Positions 16,402-24,470 of a DNA stretch of 64,000 bases are shown one piece after another. The DNA is taken from the NCBI RefSeq assembly GCF_000829055.1, contig NZ_AP012544.1, positions 2,294,001 to 2,358,000 on the forward strand, given 5' to 3'. The DNA is from Lacticaseibacillus casei DSM 20011 = JCM 1134 = ATCC 393 (GTDB lineage: Bacteria > Bacillota > Bacilli > Lactobacillales > Lactobacillaceae). Within the stretch, counting starts at the first letter, position 1. Each line of letters opens with the position of its first letter. The notes beneath the pieces are model-generated. The model worked only from the letters and a program-made list of their open reading frames with translations. It did not search any database and was not told the origin of the DNA. A program made the position numbers and the translations under genes.

Positions 16402-16456
16402 AACAGCGCCACCCGCAGATTCCTTTACGAAAATCCGCGAGCAGCGCTGTTTTTGA
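16402..16456. terminator. Terminator after the ArsR gene
   Basis: AACAGCGC/GCGCTGTT outer stem with an inner CCGCAGATT/AATCCGCG pairing and a T5 tail. Confidence 0.8.
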
Positions 16457-16528
16457 TGCGAATCCGGCCAATTACTAGCCGACTTCACACATGAGCATGT
16501 CTCTGTACTTTATCAAAGGCTTCGAGCA

Positions 16529-17470
16529 CTACCCCGCCAAGTCATCGTGGATCTTGTCGAGATTCCACTTCATCATCATATAATACGTGTCGCCTTGCTT
16601 GCCTTTTGCCGCAAGGGAGTCGGTGAAGATCTTGGAATAGATCGAAAGTCCGGTTTCTTTAGCTACTTTGTTCATCGACTTCGGTGAGACCGATATTTCG
16701 ACGAATAAGTGTTTAACCTCTGACGCCCGGATCTTAGCCAAAACCGTTTGCATTTGCTCTGGCGTCCCTTGAGCTTCGGTGTTGATTTCCCAAATGTAGG
16801 CCGGAGTCACGTGATAAGCCTTGGAGAAGTACTTAAAAGCACCTTCTGATGTTACCAAAACGCGTTGTTTTTCCGGAATGTCCAGGAACCGTGATTGCGC
16901 CGTTTTATGCAGCTTTTGTAACTTGGCAACATACTGATCACTGTTCTTCTGATAATAATCGGCATTCTTGGCATCTTTTTCCTTAAGCACCTTGGTGATG
17001 GTCTTAACGTATTGAATCCCGTTAGCCAAATCCAGCCACGCATGCGGATCTTCTTCCTTGACGTTGGTTGTCAAATGTTCTGGTGTAACCCCGGCAATTG
17101 CGGAAAAGACGTCCTTACCAAAAGCTTTGTGTGATGTTTTTACCAGTTTTTTGAACCAGCCATTGCCACCGGTTTCGAGATTCAAGCCATTGTGGAAAAC
17201 AAGATTGGCTTCGCTTGTCGCCGCCACATCGGTCGGTCGCGGTTCGTATTCATGCGGATCGGTACCGCGCTTCACAATACTATAAAGTTTGATCCGCTCA
17301 CCACCGACATTTTGCACCATATCTTCGAGAATCGAGTTGGTTGTCACAACCCGTAACTTTTGGCCGGTGCTGGCAGCGTCTTTTTGCGCATTACTGCGGC
17401 TATTGACGAACCAAAATACGCCACCGATCATAACAATTAACGCGCCAACTGTGATTAAAATCTTTTTCAT
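16529..17470 (-). CDS. Mn/Zn ABC transporter substrate-binding protein (cluster A-I)
   Basis: 313 residues. An N-terminal hydrophobic segment anchors it or acts as an uncleaved signal; I see no lipobox cysteine, which is unusual because most Gram-positive homologues are lipoproteins. The four metal ligands of the PsaA/MntC type are visible: His in DPHEYEP, His in DPHAWLD, Glu in VTSEGAFKYFS, and Asp in IFTDSLA. The His-His-Glu-Asp set favours Mn2+ over Zn2+. It is the last gene of a three-gene operon and overlaps the permease gene by four bases, so translation is coupled. Confidence 0.93.
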   Translation of the reverse strand: MKKILITVGALIVMIGGVFWFVNSRSNAQKDAASTGQKLRVVTTNSILEDMVQNVGGERIKLYSIVKRGTDPHEYEPRPTDVAATSEANLVFHNGLNLETGGNGWFKKLVKTSHKAFGKDVFSAIAGVTPEHLTTNVKEEDPHAWLDLANGIQYVKTITKVLKEKDAKNADYYQKNSDQYVAKLQKLHKTAQSRFLDIPEKQRVLVTSEGAFKYFSKAYHVTPAYIWEINTEAQGTPEQMQTVLAKIRASEVKHLFVEISVSPKSMNKVAKETGLSIYSKIFTDSLAAKGKQGDTYYMMMKWNLDKIHDDLAG

Positions 17471-18360
17471 CGAACAATCTCCTCCGCTGTCTGAGTCGTC
17501 GCGGCTTCCTTGGTCCGCTGACGCTTGCTAAAACTAAAGAATGCCTGCTTCGGCGAGAAAATAAATGAGATAGCGAATAGGACGGCGGCTACGAGCACGA
17601 TGGCCGGACCGGATGCCCAGTTTAAGGTAAAGCTGAAGTACAGGCCGGTGATAGATGAGATCACACCCACACTAGCTGCCATGATAAGCATGGTTTCGAG
17701 ACGGTCAGTCCACAGAAAGGCCGTTGCTGCTGGAGTGATCAGCATCGCAACCACCAGAATGATCCCGACTGTCTGCAAGGCTGAAACTGTCACCAAAGTC
17801 AAAACAAGCATCAAGGCATAGTGAATGGCCGTGGTGTTTAACCCATACGTCTTGGCGAAGGTATTATCGAAGGACGTGATCAACAGTTCCTTATAGAACA
17901 GAACCACGAACAGGACGACGATGCCTAAGACGATCGCGGTGGTCATGATGTCGCTATCGCTAACCGCCAAAATGTTACCGAACAGAATGTGGTGTAAATT
18001 CGTGGCGCTTTCTGCCATTGAAATCAAAATGAATCCTAAGGCATAAAACGCACTGAACACAACGCCGATCGGGGTGTCGGTTTTAATCTTGCTGTTAGCG
18101 GCTACAAAACCGATTAATAAGGCGGCAATAATCCCAAACACCGACGCGCCGATCATCACGTTGACGCCCAGCATATAGGCAACCGCCACACCCGGCAGCA
18201 CCGCATGGGAGATCGCATCGCCCATCAACGACATGCCGCGCAAAATAATGAAGCTACCGATCAATCCGGACATGATACCGACCATAATCGCGGTCACTAA
18301 TGCGTTTTGCAGAAAGTCATACTTGCCTAACGCGTTAAAAAATTCAATCAATGAGTTCAT
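17467..18360 (-). CDS. Mn/Zn ABC transporter permease
   Basis: 297 residues with eight or nine hydrophobic helices, belonging to the ABC-3 (ZnuB/MntB) permease family; SLMGDAISHAVLPGVA is the typical conserved segment near the start. It forms the membrane channel for the binding protein and the ATPase. Four-base overlaps with both neighbours show a tight operon. The C-terminal tail is basic and cytoplasmic. Confidence 0.94.
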   Translation of the reverse strand: MNSLIEFFNALGKYDFLQNALVTAIMVGIMSGLIGSFIILRGMSLMGDAISHAVLPGVAVAYMLGVNVMIGASVFGIIAALLIGFVAANSKIKTDTPIGVVFSAFYALGFILISMAESATNLHHILFGNILAVSDSDIMTTAIVLGIVVLFVVLFYKELLITSFDNTFAKTYGLNTTAIHYALMLVLTLVTVSALQTVGIILVVAMLITPAATAFLWTDRLETMLIMAASVGVISSITGLYFSFTLNWASGPAIVLVAAVLFAISFIFSPKQAFFSFSKRQRTKEAATTQTAEEIVR

Positions 18361-19100
18361 GCGCTCGCCCCCTCCTTAGTTGCAAACAATACATTGGAAA
18401 GGTCCGCCGAGAATGCCCGTTCAATATTTCGGGCCGTATAAACTTCTTCAACCGGTCCTTCAGCAATAATGCCGTGGTTCATGACGACAAGTTCGTCAAA
18501 ATAATTCGATACCTTATTCAAATCGTGATGCACGACGATTAATGTTTTACCGGCATCCCGCCACTGGTTCAGAATCGTCATGATCTCTTGCTCACTTTTC
18601 ATGTCAATACCGACAAATGGTTCGTCGAGAATCATGATGTCAGCTTGCTGGACGATCGCCCGTGCAACAAAGACCCGCTGTAGCTGGCCACCGGACAACT
18701 GACTGATTTGACGTTTGGTAAATTCCTCCAATCCCACTTGTTCAAGCGCATCATAGGCTGCCTGACGTTCTTTTTTCCCGGGACTTTTCAATAAGCCCAA
18801 GCGCCCATACGTCCCGGTCAGCACCAGATCCAGAACATTAATCGGAAATGTCAGATCCAGATCTTTACGCTGTTCAACATAAGCAATGGCTTGCTGGACT
18901 TCTTTGAGTGTTTTGCCAGAAAAGTCCACTGTTCCTGATTGGACCTTGATCAAGCCCAGTATGGCTTTGATCAAGGTCGATTTACCTGCTCCGTTAGGCC
19001 CAATGATCCCGGTGATTTTGCCTGCGTTAAAATGAACGGCAACATCAGCAAACACCGGTGTGTCAGCGTAGGCAACGGTCAGGTTCTTGACTGTTAACAT
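18357..19100 (-). CDS. Mn/Zn ABC transporter ATPase
   Basis: About 247 residues, first gene of the operon. It has Walker A GPNGAGKST, the ABC signature LSGGQLQRV, Walker B ILDEPF followed by the D-loop, and the switch His in VVHHD. It energises uptake through the permease. ATG 19100 is preceded by GGAGG at the right distance; a TTG twelve bases further upstream is not needed. Transcription starts from a TTGTCA/TAAGCT promoter with a DtxR/MntR-like box directly downstream. Confidence 0.95.
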   Translation of the reverse strand: MLTVKNLTVAYADTPVFADVAVHFNAGKITGIIGPNGAGKSTLIKAILGLIKVQSGTVDFSGKTLKEVQQAIAYVEQRKDLDLTFPINVLDLVLTGTYGRLGLLKSPGKKERQAAYDALEQVGLEEFTKRQISQLSGGQLQRVFVARAIVQQADIMILDEPFVGIDMKSEQEIMTILNQWRDAGKTLIVVHHDLNKVSNYFDELVVMNHGIIAEGPVEEVYTARNIERAFSADLSNVLFATKEGASA

Positions 19101-19113
19101 AAGAACCTCCAAT

Positions 19114-19127
19114 TTTAGGGTGACCTA
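19114..19127. promoter_or_regulatory. DtxR/MntR-like operator for the Mn/Zn ABC operon
   Basis: TTAGG-GTGA-CCTAA, the same palindrome as at mntH (6649-6662). It lies between the -10 and the ribosome site, so a bound repressor would block transcription. Confidence 0.75.
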
Positions 19128-19143
19128 ATTTGCTTTCATCCTT

Positions 19144-19172
19144 AGCTTACAGAAAGCCGCGCCTACTGACAA
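19144..19172 (-). promoter_or_regulatory. Promoter of the Mn/Zn ABC operon
   Basis: On the minus strand: -35 TTGTCA (19167-19172), a 17-bp spacer and -10 TAAGCT (19144-19149). Confidence 0.7.
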
Positions 19173-19313
19173 GTGTTTTTAAGGCATACTTAAAAAATAT
19201 TGGTAACCCATTTAAAGTTATAACTCATTAACCAAATTTCTTCGTGATGACCGCTAATTAAGCTAAATTAATAAGCAATGAAATCGAATACATAAATTCA
19301 TCACTATTAGCCA

Positions 19314-19358
19314 TAAAAAAAGGCCCATGAGCAATCTCATTGATTGTTCATAGGACTA
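19314..19358 (-). terminator. Terminator of the S14 operon
   Basis: Minus-strand stem GAACAATC/GATTGCTC extended outward with wobble pairs and followed by a T7 run. It lies 85 bases past the rpsN stop. Confidence 0.75.
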
Positions 19359-19441
19359 TGTTTATCTCTTTGTTATTTTAAGCATTTTCACGGCTCAATG
19401 TCTCGCTAAAAGCAATGAATCTTTTCAGCGGTAAGCCACTA

Positions 19442-19711
19442 CTACCAACTGGCTTTGCGGACACCCGGAATCTGTCCTTTGTGTGCCAACTCGCGAAAGT
19501 TGAGTCGGGAAAGGCCGAATTTACGCATATACGCATGTGGTCGGCCATCCAATGCATCACGATGGTGTAGTCGAACCGGACTCGAATCACGCGGCAATTT
19601 GCTAAGTCCGATGTAATCACCTTTTGCTTTGAGTTCCGCACGCTTCGCCGCATACTGTTGAACTAATTTTTCCTGGCGCTCGGCCTTGGCGATCTTTGAT
19701 TTTTTTGCCAT
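19442..19711 (-). CDS. rpsN: 30S ribosomal protein S14, zinc-independent (C-minus) form
   Basis: 89 residues, the long form of S14 without the CxxC zinc ribbon; the hallmark is [23 protein letters not shown]. Under zinc shortage such paralogues replace the zinc-containing S14 and so free zinc. The Zur-like box at 19929-19941 heads this operon. The start has GAGG eight bases upstream. A tiny basic protein gene precedes it. Confidence 0.95.
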   Translation of the reverse strand: MAKKSKIAKAERQEKLVQQYAAKRAELKAKGDYIGLSKLPRDSSPVRLHHRDALDGRPHAYMRKFGLSRLNFRELAHKGQIPGVRKASW

Positions 19712-19787
19712 TCGCTTACCTCTTTCTGTTATGAAGTGACCACACTGTCATTGTTGGTTTCGCAAATTGACAGGCGTATACTTCCTT

Positions 19788-19907
19788 TTATCGATTCTTT
19801 TGTTGTTTGCGTTTTGCCTCATGTAAAATCTTCAAGGCGCGCTTACGGGTTTTAATGTTTGGGCTTTTCATACGCCGCCGTGCACTCGCCAAATCGGTTT
19901 TTTCCAA
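19788..19907 (-). CDS. Tiny basic protein in the zinc-starvation operon
   Basis: 39 residues, starting with TTG at 19907 behind an AGGAG site (19918-19922). The product (EKTDLASARRRMKSP, then NIKTRKRALKIL and a Lys/Arg-rich tail) is strongly basic. It resembles the short proteins often called 'putative metal homeostasis protein' in lactic acid bacteria, which I recall without being able to check. Placement just behind a Zur-like box and ahead of zinc-free S14 suggests a zinc-starvation role, perhaps at the ribosome given its charge. An in-frame ATG 12 codons later is an alternative start. Confidence 0.7.
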   Translation of the reverse strand: MEKTDLASARRRMKSPNIKTRKRALKILHEAKRKQQKNR

Positions 19908-19928
19908 AATTTTTCAGCTCCTTTTAAT

Positions 19929-19941
19929 CGTAATCATTACG
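19929..19941. promoter_or_regulatory. Zur-like box, S14 operon
   Basis: CGTAATCATTACG, a perfect 6-1-6 dyad that matches the core of Gram-positive Zur sites. It lies a few bases upstream of the ribosome site of the 39-residue gene. The divergent zinc-binding lipoprotein gene carries an equivalent box at 20072-20084. Confidence 0.85.
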
Positions 19942-20036
19942 CTTAAACGACGGATTTAACCTTATCATGCCGGCCTTTTTGTTGTCAATGAAATTTTGGC
20001 AGCAATTGTTTTCGGATTAGAATTTAAAAATTTTGC

Positions 20037-20065
20037 TTGTCAATTTGCTCAGCTTACTTTATGGT
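20037..20065 (+). promoter_or_regulatory. Promoter of the first zinc-binding lipoprotein gene
   Basis: -35 TTGTCA (20037-20042), 17-bp spacer, -10 TATGGT (20060-20065); the Zur-like box follows seven bases later. Confidence 0.65.
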
Positions 20066-20071
20066 TTAAAG

Positions 20072-20084
20072 CGTAATTATTACG
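20072..20084. promoter_or_regulatory. Zur-like box, first zinc-binding lipoprotein gene
   Basis: CGTAATTATTACG, a perfect 6-1-6 dyad immediately downstream of the -10, so that bound repressor would overlap the transcription start. Confidence 0.87.
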
Positions 20085-20109
20085 TTTTGGAAGGAAGCGG
20101 GTATTTCTG

Positions 20110-21036
20110 ATGAAGCGATTACTTGCAGGTATCAGTGTCGTACTGCTAGCCATTTTCGGCGTAGCGTGCGGTAACAATGGTGCCGCAAAGCAATCCAGCA
20201 CTAGCAACAGCAAAATTCAGGTTGTTGCCAGCGTCGATTTTTATGGTGAGGTCGCCAAAGCGGTTGGCGGTAATAAAGTTTCGGTTCAGTCGATTATCGA
20301 CAATCCGGCCGTGGATCCGCATGATTATGAACCAACTACTAAAGTCGGCAAGTCAGTTGCAAAATCTGACTTAGTGGTTGCCAGCGGTATCGGCTATGAC
20401 GGTTGGATGGACAAAGTCGTCAAGTCAGAAAACAAGTCGAAAAATTACTTAAAAGTTGCTGACGATCTGATGGGCAAAAAGGAAGGCGACAACGAACATA
20501 TCTGGTATGATCCGCGAACCATGCCGAAGTTGGCTAATGCCTTAGCCAACAAGTTCGCCAAGAAGGACCCGGCTGACAAGGCTAAGTTCAAAGCCAACGC
20601 GAAGAAGTATATCGCTTCCTTGGATGATCTCAACGCTTTAATCAACAAACTAAAAGCTAATGCAAATGGCAAACTCGTTGACGTTTCCGAACCAGTCTTC
20701 GGCTATGCCTTGGATTACATGGGTTATAAAGTCAACGATGAACACTTCTCCAAGTCTACTGAAGACGGTACCGATTACAGTGCCAAGGATATCCACGGTA
20801 TCGAAACCGACATTAAAGAAAAGAAGATTGCCTTCTTCGTTAATAACATCCAGGCATCTTCCAAGACTGTAACACGTTTGGTTAAATTAGCCGAACAGAA
20901 CAATGTTCCGGTCTTAAAGGTTACCGAAACGCTGCCAAAAGGTAAAAACTACCGCACTTGGATGACAAGCCAATATGAGCAGCTTGAAAAAATCCAGGAT
21001 CAGTCATCATCCAGCGCCACTTCGGTAAGCAAATAA
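20110..21036 (+). CDS. Zinc ABC transporter substrate-binding lipoprotein, copy 1
   Basis: 308 residues. N-terminal lipoprotein signal ending in a FGVAC-G lipobox. It belongs to the ZnuA/AdcA-like cluster A-I binding proteins: two ligand His are visible in VDPHDYEP and NEHIWYDP, and SEPVFGYALDY marks the hinge region of this subfamily. It binds Zn2+ outside the membrane for an ABC importer whose permease and ATPase are not next to it. The Zur-like box and promoter upstream indicate induction on zinc starvation. A close paralogue lies at 24471-25373. ATG 20110 has GGAAGGAAG upstream. Confidence 0.92.
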   Translation: MKRLLAGISVVLLAIFGVACGNNGAAKQSSTSNSKIQVVASVDFYGEVAKAVGGNKVSVQSIIDNPAVDPHDYEPTTKVGKSVAKSDLVVASGIGYDGWMDKVVKSENKSKNYLKVADDLMGKKEGDNEHIWYDPRTMPKLANALANKFAKKDPADKAKFKANAKKYIASLDDLNALINKLKANANGKLVDVSEPVFGYALDYMGYKVNDEHFSKSTEDGTDYSAKDIHGIETDIKEKKIAFFVNNIQASSKTVTRLVKLAEQNNVPVLKVTETLPKGKNYRTWMTSQYEQLEKIQDQSSSSATSVSK

Positions 21037-21188
21037 CCTCTTTCTGGCCACGAGGGTTTGCCACACTTTTTCTCCTTTACTTTTAATTTCGGCAAGACAC
21101 ATCCCCTGTCGAATTCGTCAATCGCTTAGCTTTGATTACATGACAAACCATAGCTCCGGGTCAAAAGCACCGGACAACCCCGGCCAGA

Positions 21189-21226
21189 AGGAAAGCACGC
21201 ATCGTAAACGGTGCGTGCTTTTTTTG
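21189..21226 (+). terminator. Terminator after the first zinc-binding lipoprotein gene
   Basis: AAAGCACGCA pairs with TGCGTGCTTT across a ten-base loop and is followed by a T7 tract. It is 150 bases beyond the stop codon; a palindromic element starts four bases after the T tract. Confidence 0.85.
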
Positions 21227-21229
21227 TGT

Positions 21230-21352
21230 GAGCGTGAGTCGGCGCGTTTAGGGGTCGGAGTGTAAGCGGCCTCAGGCGCGATGACCCGGGCTTGCTCATT
21301 GCGACTGAGGTCCTTACACGCAGACTCCTGCGCCAGCGAACGCGTTATAGAA
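21230..21352. repeat. Palindromic intergenic element, copy B
   Basis: Left end GAGCGTGAGTCGGCGCG, inner arms GGAGTGTAAGCGGCCTCAG and CTGAGGTCCTTACACGC, right end AACGCGTTATAGAA. It fills most of the gap before the next gene; nothing else is apparent in 21037-21437. Confidence 0.85.
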
Positions 21353-21437
21353 GCCAACACCTCCCTTCCGCCGCCTTCCACCCAAAATCGACAGTGTTAC
21401 AATAAAATTGACTTACGAACAAGAAAGGAAGATGACC

Positions 21438-22079
21438 ATGGCAAATGTCATGATTCTAGGCGCCCACGGACAAATTGCAACATTGGTACGCCAGCGCCTG
21501 TTGAAAGAAACTCAGCATCATCTTAACTTGTTTCTGCGTCACGCTGAGCGGCTGCAAAACGTTAATGACCAGCGGGAAACCGTTGTTGACGGAGATGTCA
21601 CCGACACTCCCCTTCTGACAAAAGCCATGAACGGCAGTGATCTTGTCTATGCCAATCTAGGCAACAAAGGCATTGAAAACCAAGCCAAGTCAGTGGTCCA
21701 AGCCATGGATGCCAACAACATTAAACGGTTAATCTGGATTTCAACGCTGGGCATTTATGATGAAGTTCCCGGTGCATTTGGCCGCTGGAATCACAAAATG
21801 TTAGACGGTGGCTATCTGGAAACTTATGCGGCGGCCGCTAAAGTCATTGAGACGTCTGATTTAGCTTATACGATTATCCGTCCGGCATGGCTGTCCAACA
21901 AAAATATCGTGAGCTACGAGATCACCCAAAAAGGTGAGCCGTTCAAGGGAACAGAGGTTTCACGCCGCAGCATCGCGGATCTAGTCGTCAATTTAATCAA
22001 CGATCCTAGCCAGCACATTGGTCAATCACTTGGGGTTGACCAACCGAATACGCAAGGCGACAAACCTTCCTTCTATTGA
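21438..22079 (+). CDS. NAD(P)-binding atypical SDR (NmrA-like)
   Basis: About 213 residues. It opens with MILGAHGQIA, a GxxGxxA-type dinucleotide-binding loop at the N-terminus. WISTLGIYDE and IIRPAWLSN match the usual positions of the atypical SDR/NmrA-like family, which lacks the YxxxK pair. Such proteins are small redox enzymes or NAD(P)H sensors; the substrate is unknown. ATG 21438 has GAAAGGAAG six bases upstream. It is probably monocistronic. Confidence 0.88.
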   Translation: MANVMILGAHGQIATLVRQRLLKETQHHLNLFLRHAERLQNVNDQRETVVDGDVTDTPLLTKAMNGSDLVYANLGNKGIENQAKSVVQAMDANNIKRLIWISTLGIYDEVPGAFGRWNHKMLDGGYLETYAAAAKVIETSDLAYTIIRPAWLSNKNIVSYEITQKGEPFKGTEVSRRSIADLVVNLINDPSQHIGQSLGVDQPNTQGDKPSFY

Positions 22080-22238
22080 AACCCGTTCTTTGCCAATTAA
22101 AAAAGATTTCACCGGAAGCCTGCTCAGTAGGTAGCAACTTTTTAAGAGGACTCGGCGAATTTTTTTATATTATTAATTCCATAAACCGCGATCTGATATA
22201 AATAAATTGGAATCTAATTTTTAAGAGGGAATGTATCT

Positions 22239-24260
22239 ATGCAAATTCAAAACCGCATCCGAAAATATACGTCGAGTTGGTTACTGTTAACGCTGCTGCT
22301 TGCAAGTCTAACGTTCTTGTTCAGCCCGCTAATCAGCCCGCCGACCGTCGTTGATGCGGGAAAGAATGTCCCGGTTTCTGGTTTAAATCGCAATGATGCA
22401 ACGATTACCGACATTAATCAAAAAGATGTGACCCATACAGCGCGTCTTTCACGAGGCCAGCTTTATTACTTAACGTACCATTGGCAAATTTCCGATGGGG
22501 TCACCGTTAATGCCGGCGACACTGCCGAATTTTCACTGCCATCATCGGTGTTGCCGCAATCCGACATTAGCTTCAAAATATTAAACCCCGGCACCCAGGA
22601 AACGATTGGCAATGTTTTTGTTAAAGCAGGCAGCTCCCAAGGGCTCATCACCTTTACCGACTTTTTCAGCCAAAAGACGGTTAAACGCGAAGGCACCTTA
22701 AAACTCCAAGTCAATGGCCGCTTTAACGATCCCGATCACCAGCAGGTTAGCTGGTATATCAATAAAGCCGGCTGGGTGGTGACGCCGCCTAAGGGTAATC
22801 ATGCAGCGGATTCGAACCAATATGTCGATTCACTGGGCAGACCAAAACTCTTTCAATGGCAAATCACGTTAAACCCTCAAGGCAAAACTATCCACGATGT
22901 TGTCCTGCATGATACTTTGGATGCAGGTCAGACATTTGATGCTTCGCATGCATTGACCGTAGCCACTGGCACATACAGTCAGAACGCCTTTCATCAAAAT
23001 GGTACGATTAAAGTTACTCCTCAAGTAAACGATCGGGAAATGACGATCCCCTTAGGCACCATTACCACAGCCGTTGAAGTCAGCTTATGGACCAATCCGC
23101 TTTCAACCAGTTTTGGAAGTTTTAGCGGTGACAAGAACACCTGGAACAATCAGGTCACGGCAACAGGCTCGCAAGATAGCGGGCTGAATCCAACCGCCAA
23201 GGGTAAAATCACTTGGAATAACACTGGTGTTGGTATTGGCTCAGTCAGTCAGGTGAAGCTAACTAAAGTAGGTGCGACAAGACCGCAGCAACCATTAAAA
23301 GGGGAAACTTTTGCACTTTACCGCAATGATGGCAAACTTGTTAAAAACGGGCTGACGACTGACAAGAATGGCAGCTTATCAATTTCTCAGCTACTGGCTG
23401 GTCAGTATCAGTTTGTCGAAACCAAAGCACTCGCTGGCTACCGACTCAACCGACAGCCAATTAAATTCACTTTGACCAAAGATCATCCGCGGGTGGCCAT
23501 CAAGTCAGCGGATATGCCGATAACACCTGCTTCATCATCAAATTCATCGAGCACTTCCAATTCGTCTGCATCATCGGCTAAGCCATCTTCTAAAGTATCG
23601 AGCAGCTCTAAGCCATCAAAACCTTCGTCTAAAGCCTCAAGAAGTTCAAAACCATCAGAGCCCTCGTCTAAGGCATCCAGCAGTTCAGAAACTTCATCTA
23701 AATCACCGAGCAGCAGCCCCAAGCCATCTGAGTCGTCATCTCAGGCATCGAGCAGCGTCAAACCGTCGAAACCATCCTCAAGCACCAAGCCGTCTAACCC
23801 GCCGTCAACGTCATCAAGCGCGCAGTCGTCTGCATCTTCCTCAAGCCATCAGGTTGCCTCTTCTAAATCGAGTTCGTCAGTTCCTGAATCAGCTTCCAGT
23901 ACTGGGTCAAGTGATTCATCAGCAAGTCTTAAGCCATCAATGGGCGCTTCTTCATCAGCCCCTACTAGAGAATCCGCCAGTTCGACCTCTGAAAGTCATA
24001 CGTCTCAGCCAGCCAAATCTGCAGTAACTTCTTCGGTAGCCAGTTCCGATACAGCTTTGCCAACGGACTCAGACACGAACACGCAATCCGGGCAAGACGA
24101 TCCCTCAACTGAAACAATTAATCCCCACAGCAAGCACGCCTCCAAGCGATGGATGATCCTACCCAAGACAGGTGAACGCCTTGTAAGCGCCCTGTCCACT
24201 GCGATCGGCATCGTGTTAACTGTAGTCGGTAGCGTTCTGTTCTTTAAGAATCATCGATAA
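22239..24260 (+). CDS. LPXTG-anchored adhesin-type surface protein
   Basis: 673 residues. In order: a signal peptide (to about residue 40); an N-terminal half (40-330) with paired beta-rich domains like the collagen-adhesin/Ig-like region of MSCRAMMs; a SpaA/Cna-B-like domain (about 345-425) with the pattern of isopeptide-bonded domains (LTKVGA near its start, FVETKAL near its end); a Ser/Pro/Lys-rich stalk (about 430-635); and LPKTG at 641-645 with a hydrophobic helix and a short charged tail. It should be coupled to peptidoglycan by sortase A. It sits between the two zinc-binding lipoprotein genes but has its own terminator and no Zur-like box. The stalk's repetitive TCA/AGC codons may vary in length between strains. 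Confidence 0.9.
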   Translation: MQIQNRIRKYTSSWLLLTLLLASLTFLFSPLISPPTVVDAGKNVPVSGLNRNDATITDINQKDVTHTARLSRGQLYYLTYHWQISDGVTVNAGDTAEFSLPSSVLPQSDISFKILNPGTQETIGNVFVKAGSSQGLITFTDFFSQKTVKREGTLKLQVNGRFNDPDHQQVSWYINKAGWVVTPPKGNHAADSNQYVDSLGRPKLFQWQITLNPQGKTIHDVVLHDTLDAGQTFDASHALTVATGTYSQNAFHQNGTIKVTPQVNDREMTIPLGTITTAVEVSLWTNPLSTSFGSFSGDKNTWNNQVTATGSQDSGLNPTAKGKITWNNTGVGIGSVSQVKLTKVGATRPQQPLKGETFALYRNDGKLVKNGLTTDKNGSLSISQLLAGQYQFVETKALAGYRLNRQPIKFTLTKDHPRVAIKSADMPITPASSSNSSSTSNSSASSAKPSSKVSSSSKPSKPSSKASRSSKPSEPSSKASSSSETSSKSPSSSPKPSESSSQASSSVKPSKPSSSTKPSNPPSTSSSAQSSASSSSHQVASSKSSSSVPESASSTGSSDSSASLKPSMGASSSAPTRESASSTSESHTSQPAKSAVTSSVASSDTALPTDSDTNTQSGQDDPSTETINPHSKHASKRWMILPKTGERLVSALSTAIGIVLTVVGSVLFFKNHR

Positions 24261-24283
24261 ACATCAATTCAAACGCTTTTACT

Positions 24284-24319
24284 GAAAAGAATAGGCCAAA
24301 TCAAGGGCTTATTCTTTTT
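24284..24319 (+). terminator. Terminator of the LPXTG gene
   Basis: AAAAGAATA/TATTCTTTT stem extended by GCC/GGC, followed by T5. Confidence 0.85.
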
Positions 24320-24439
24320 CTCGTCTTTAGAACAAAACCGCGGTCATCCTTGATTCGATTATGGATCCCTCAAGACTGACAGCTGATCAAACGAATATTT
24401 TACTTGCGTCTATAGCCCTCAATACGCTACGCTTATGCT

Positions 24440-24452
24440 CGTAACGATTACG
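24440..24452. promoter_or_regulatory. Zur-like box, second zinc-binding lipoprotein gene
   Basis: CGTAACGATTACG: the outer five bases on each side match the two better boxes (19929, 20072) and the three-base centre differs. It lies just upstream of the ribosome site. Confidence 0.7.
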
Positions 24453-24470
24453 GTTAAAGGGGTTTTACGA

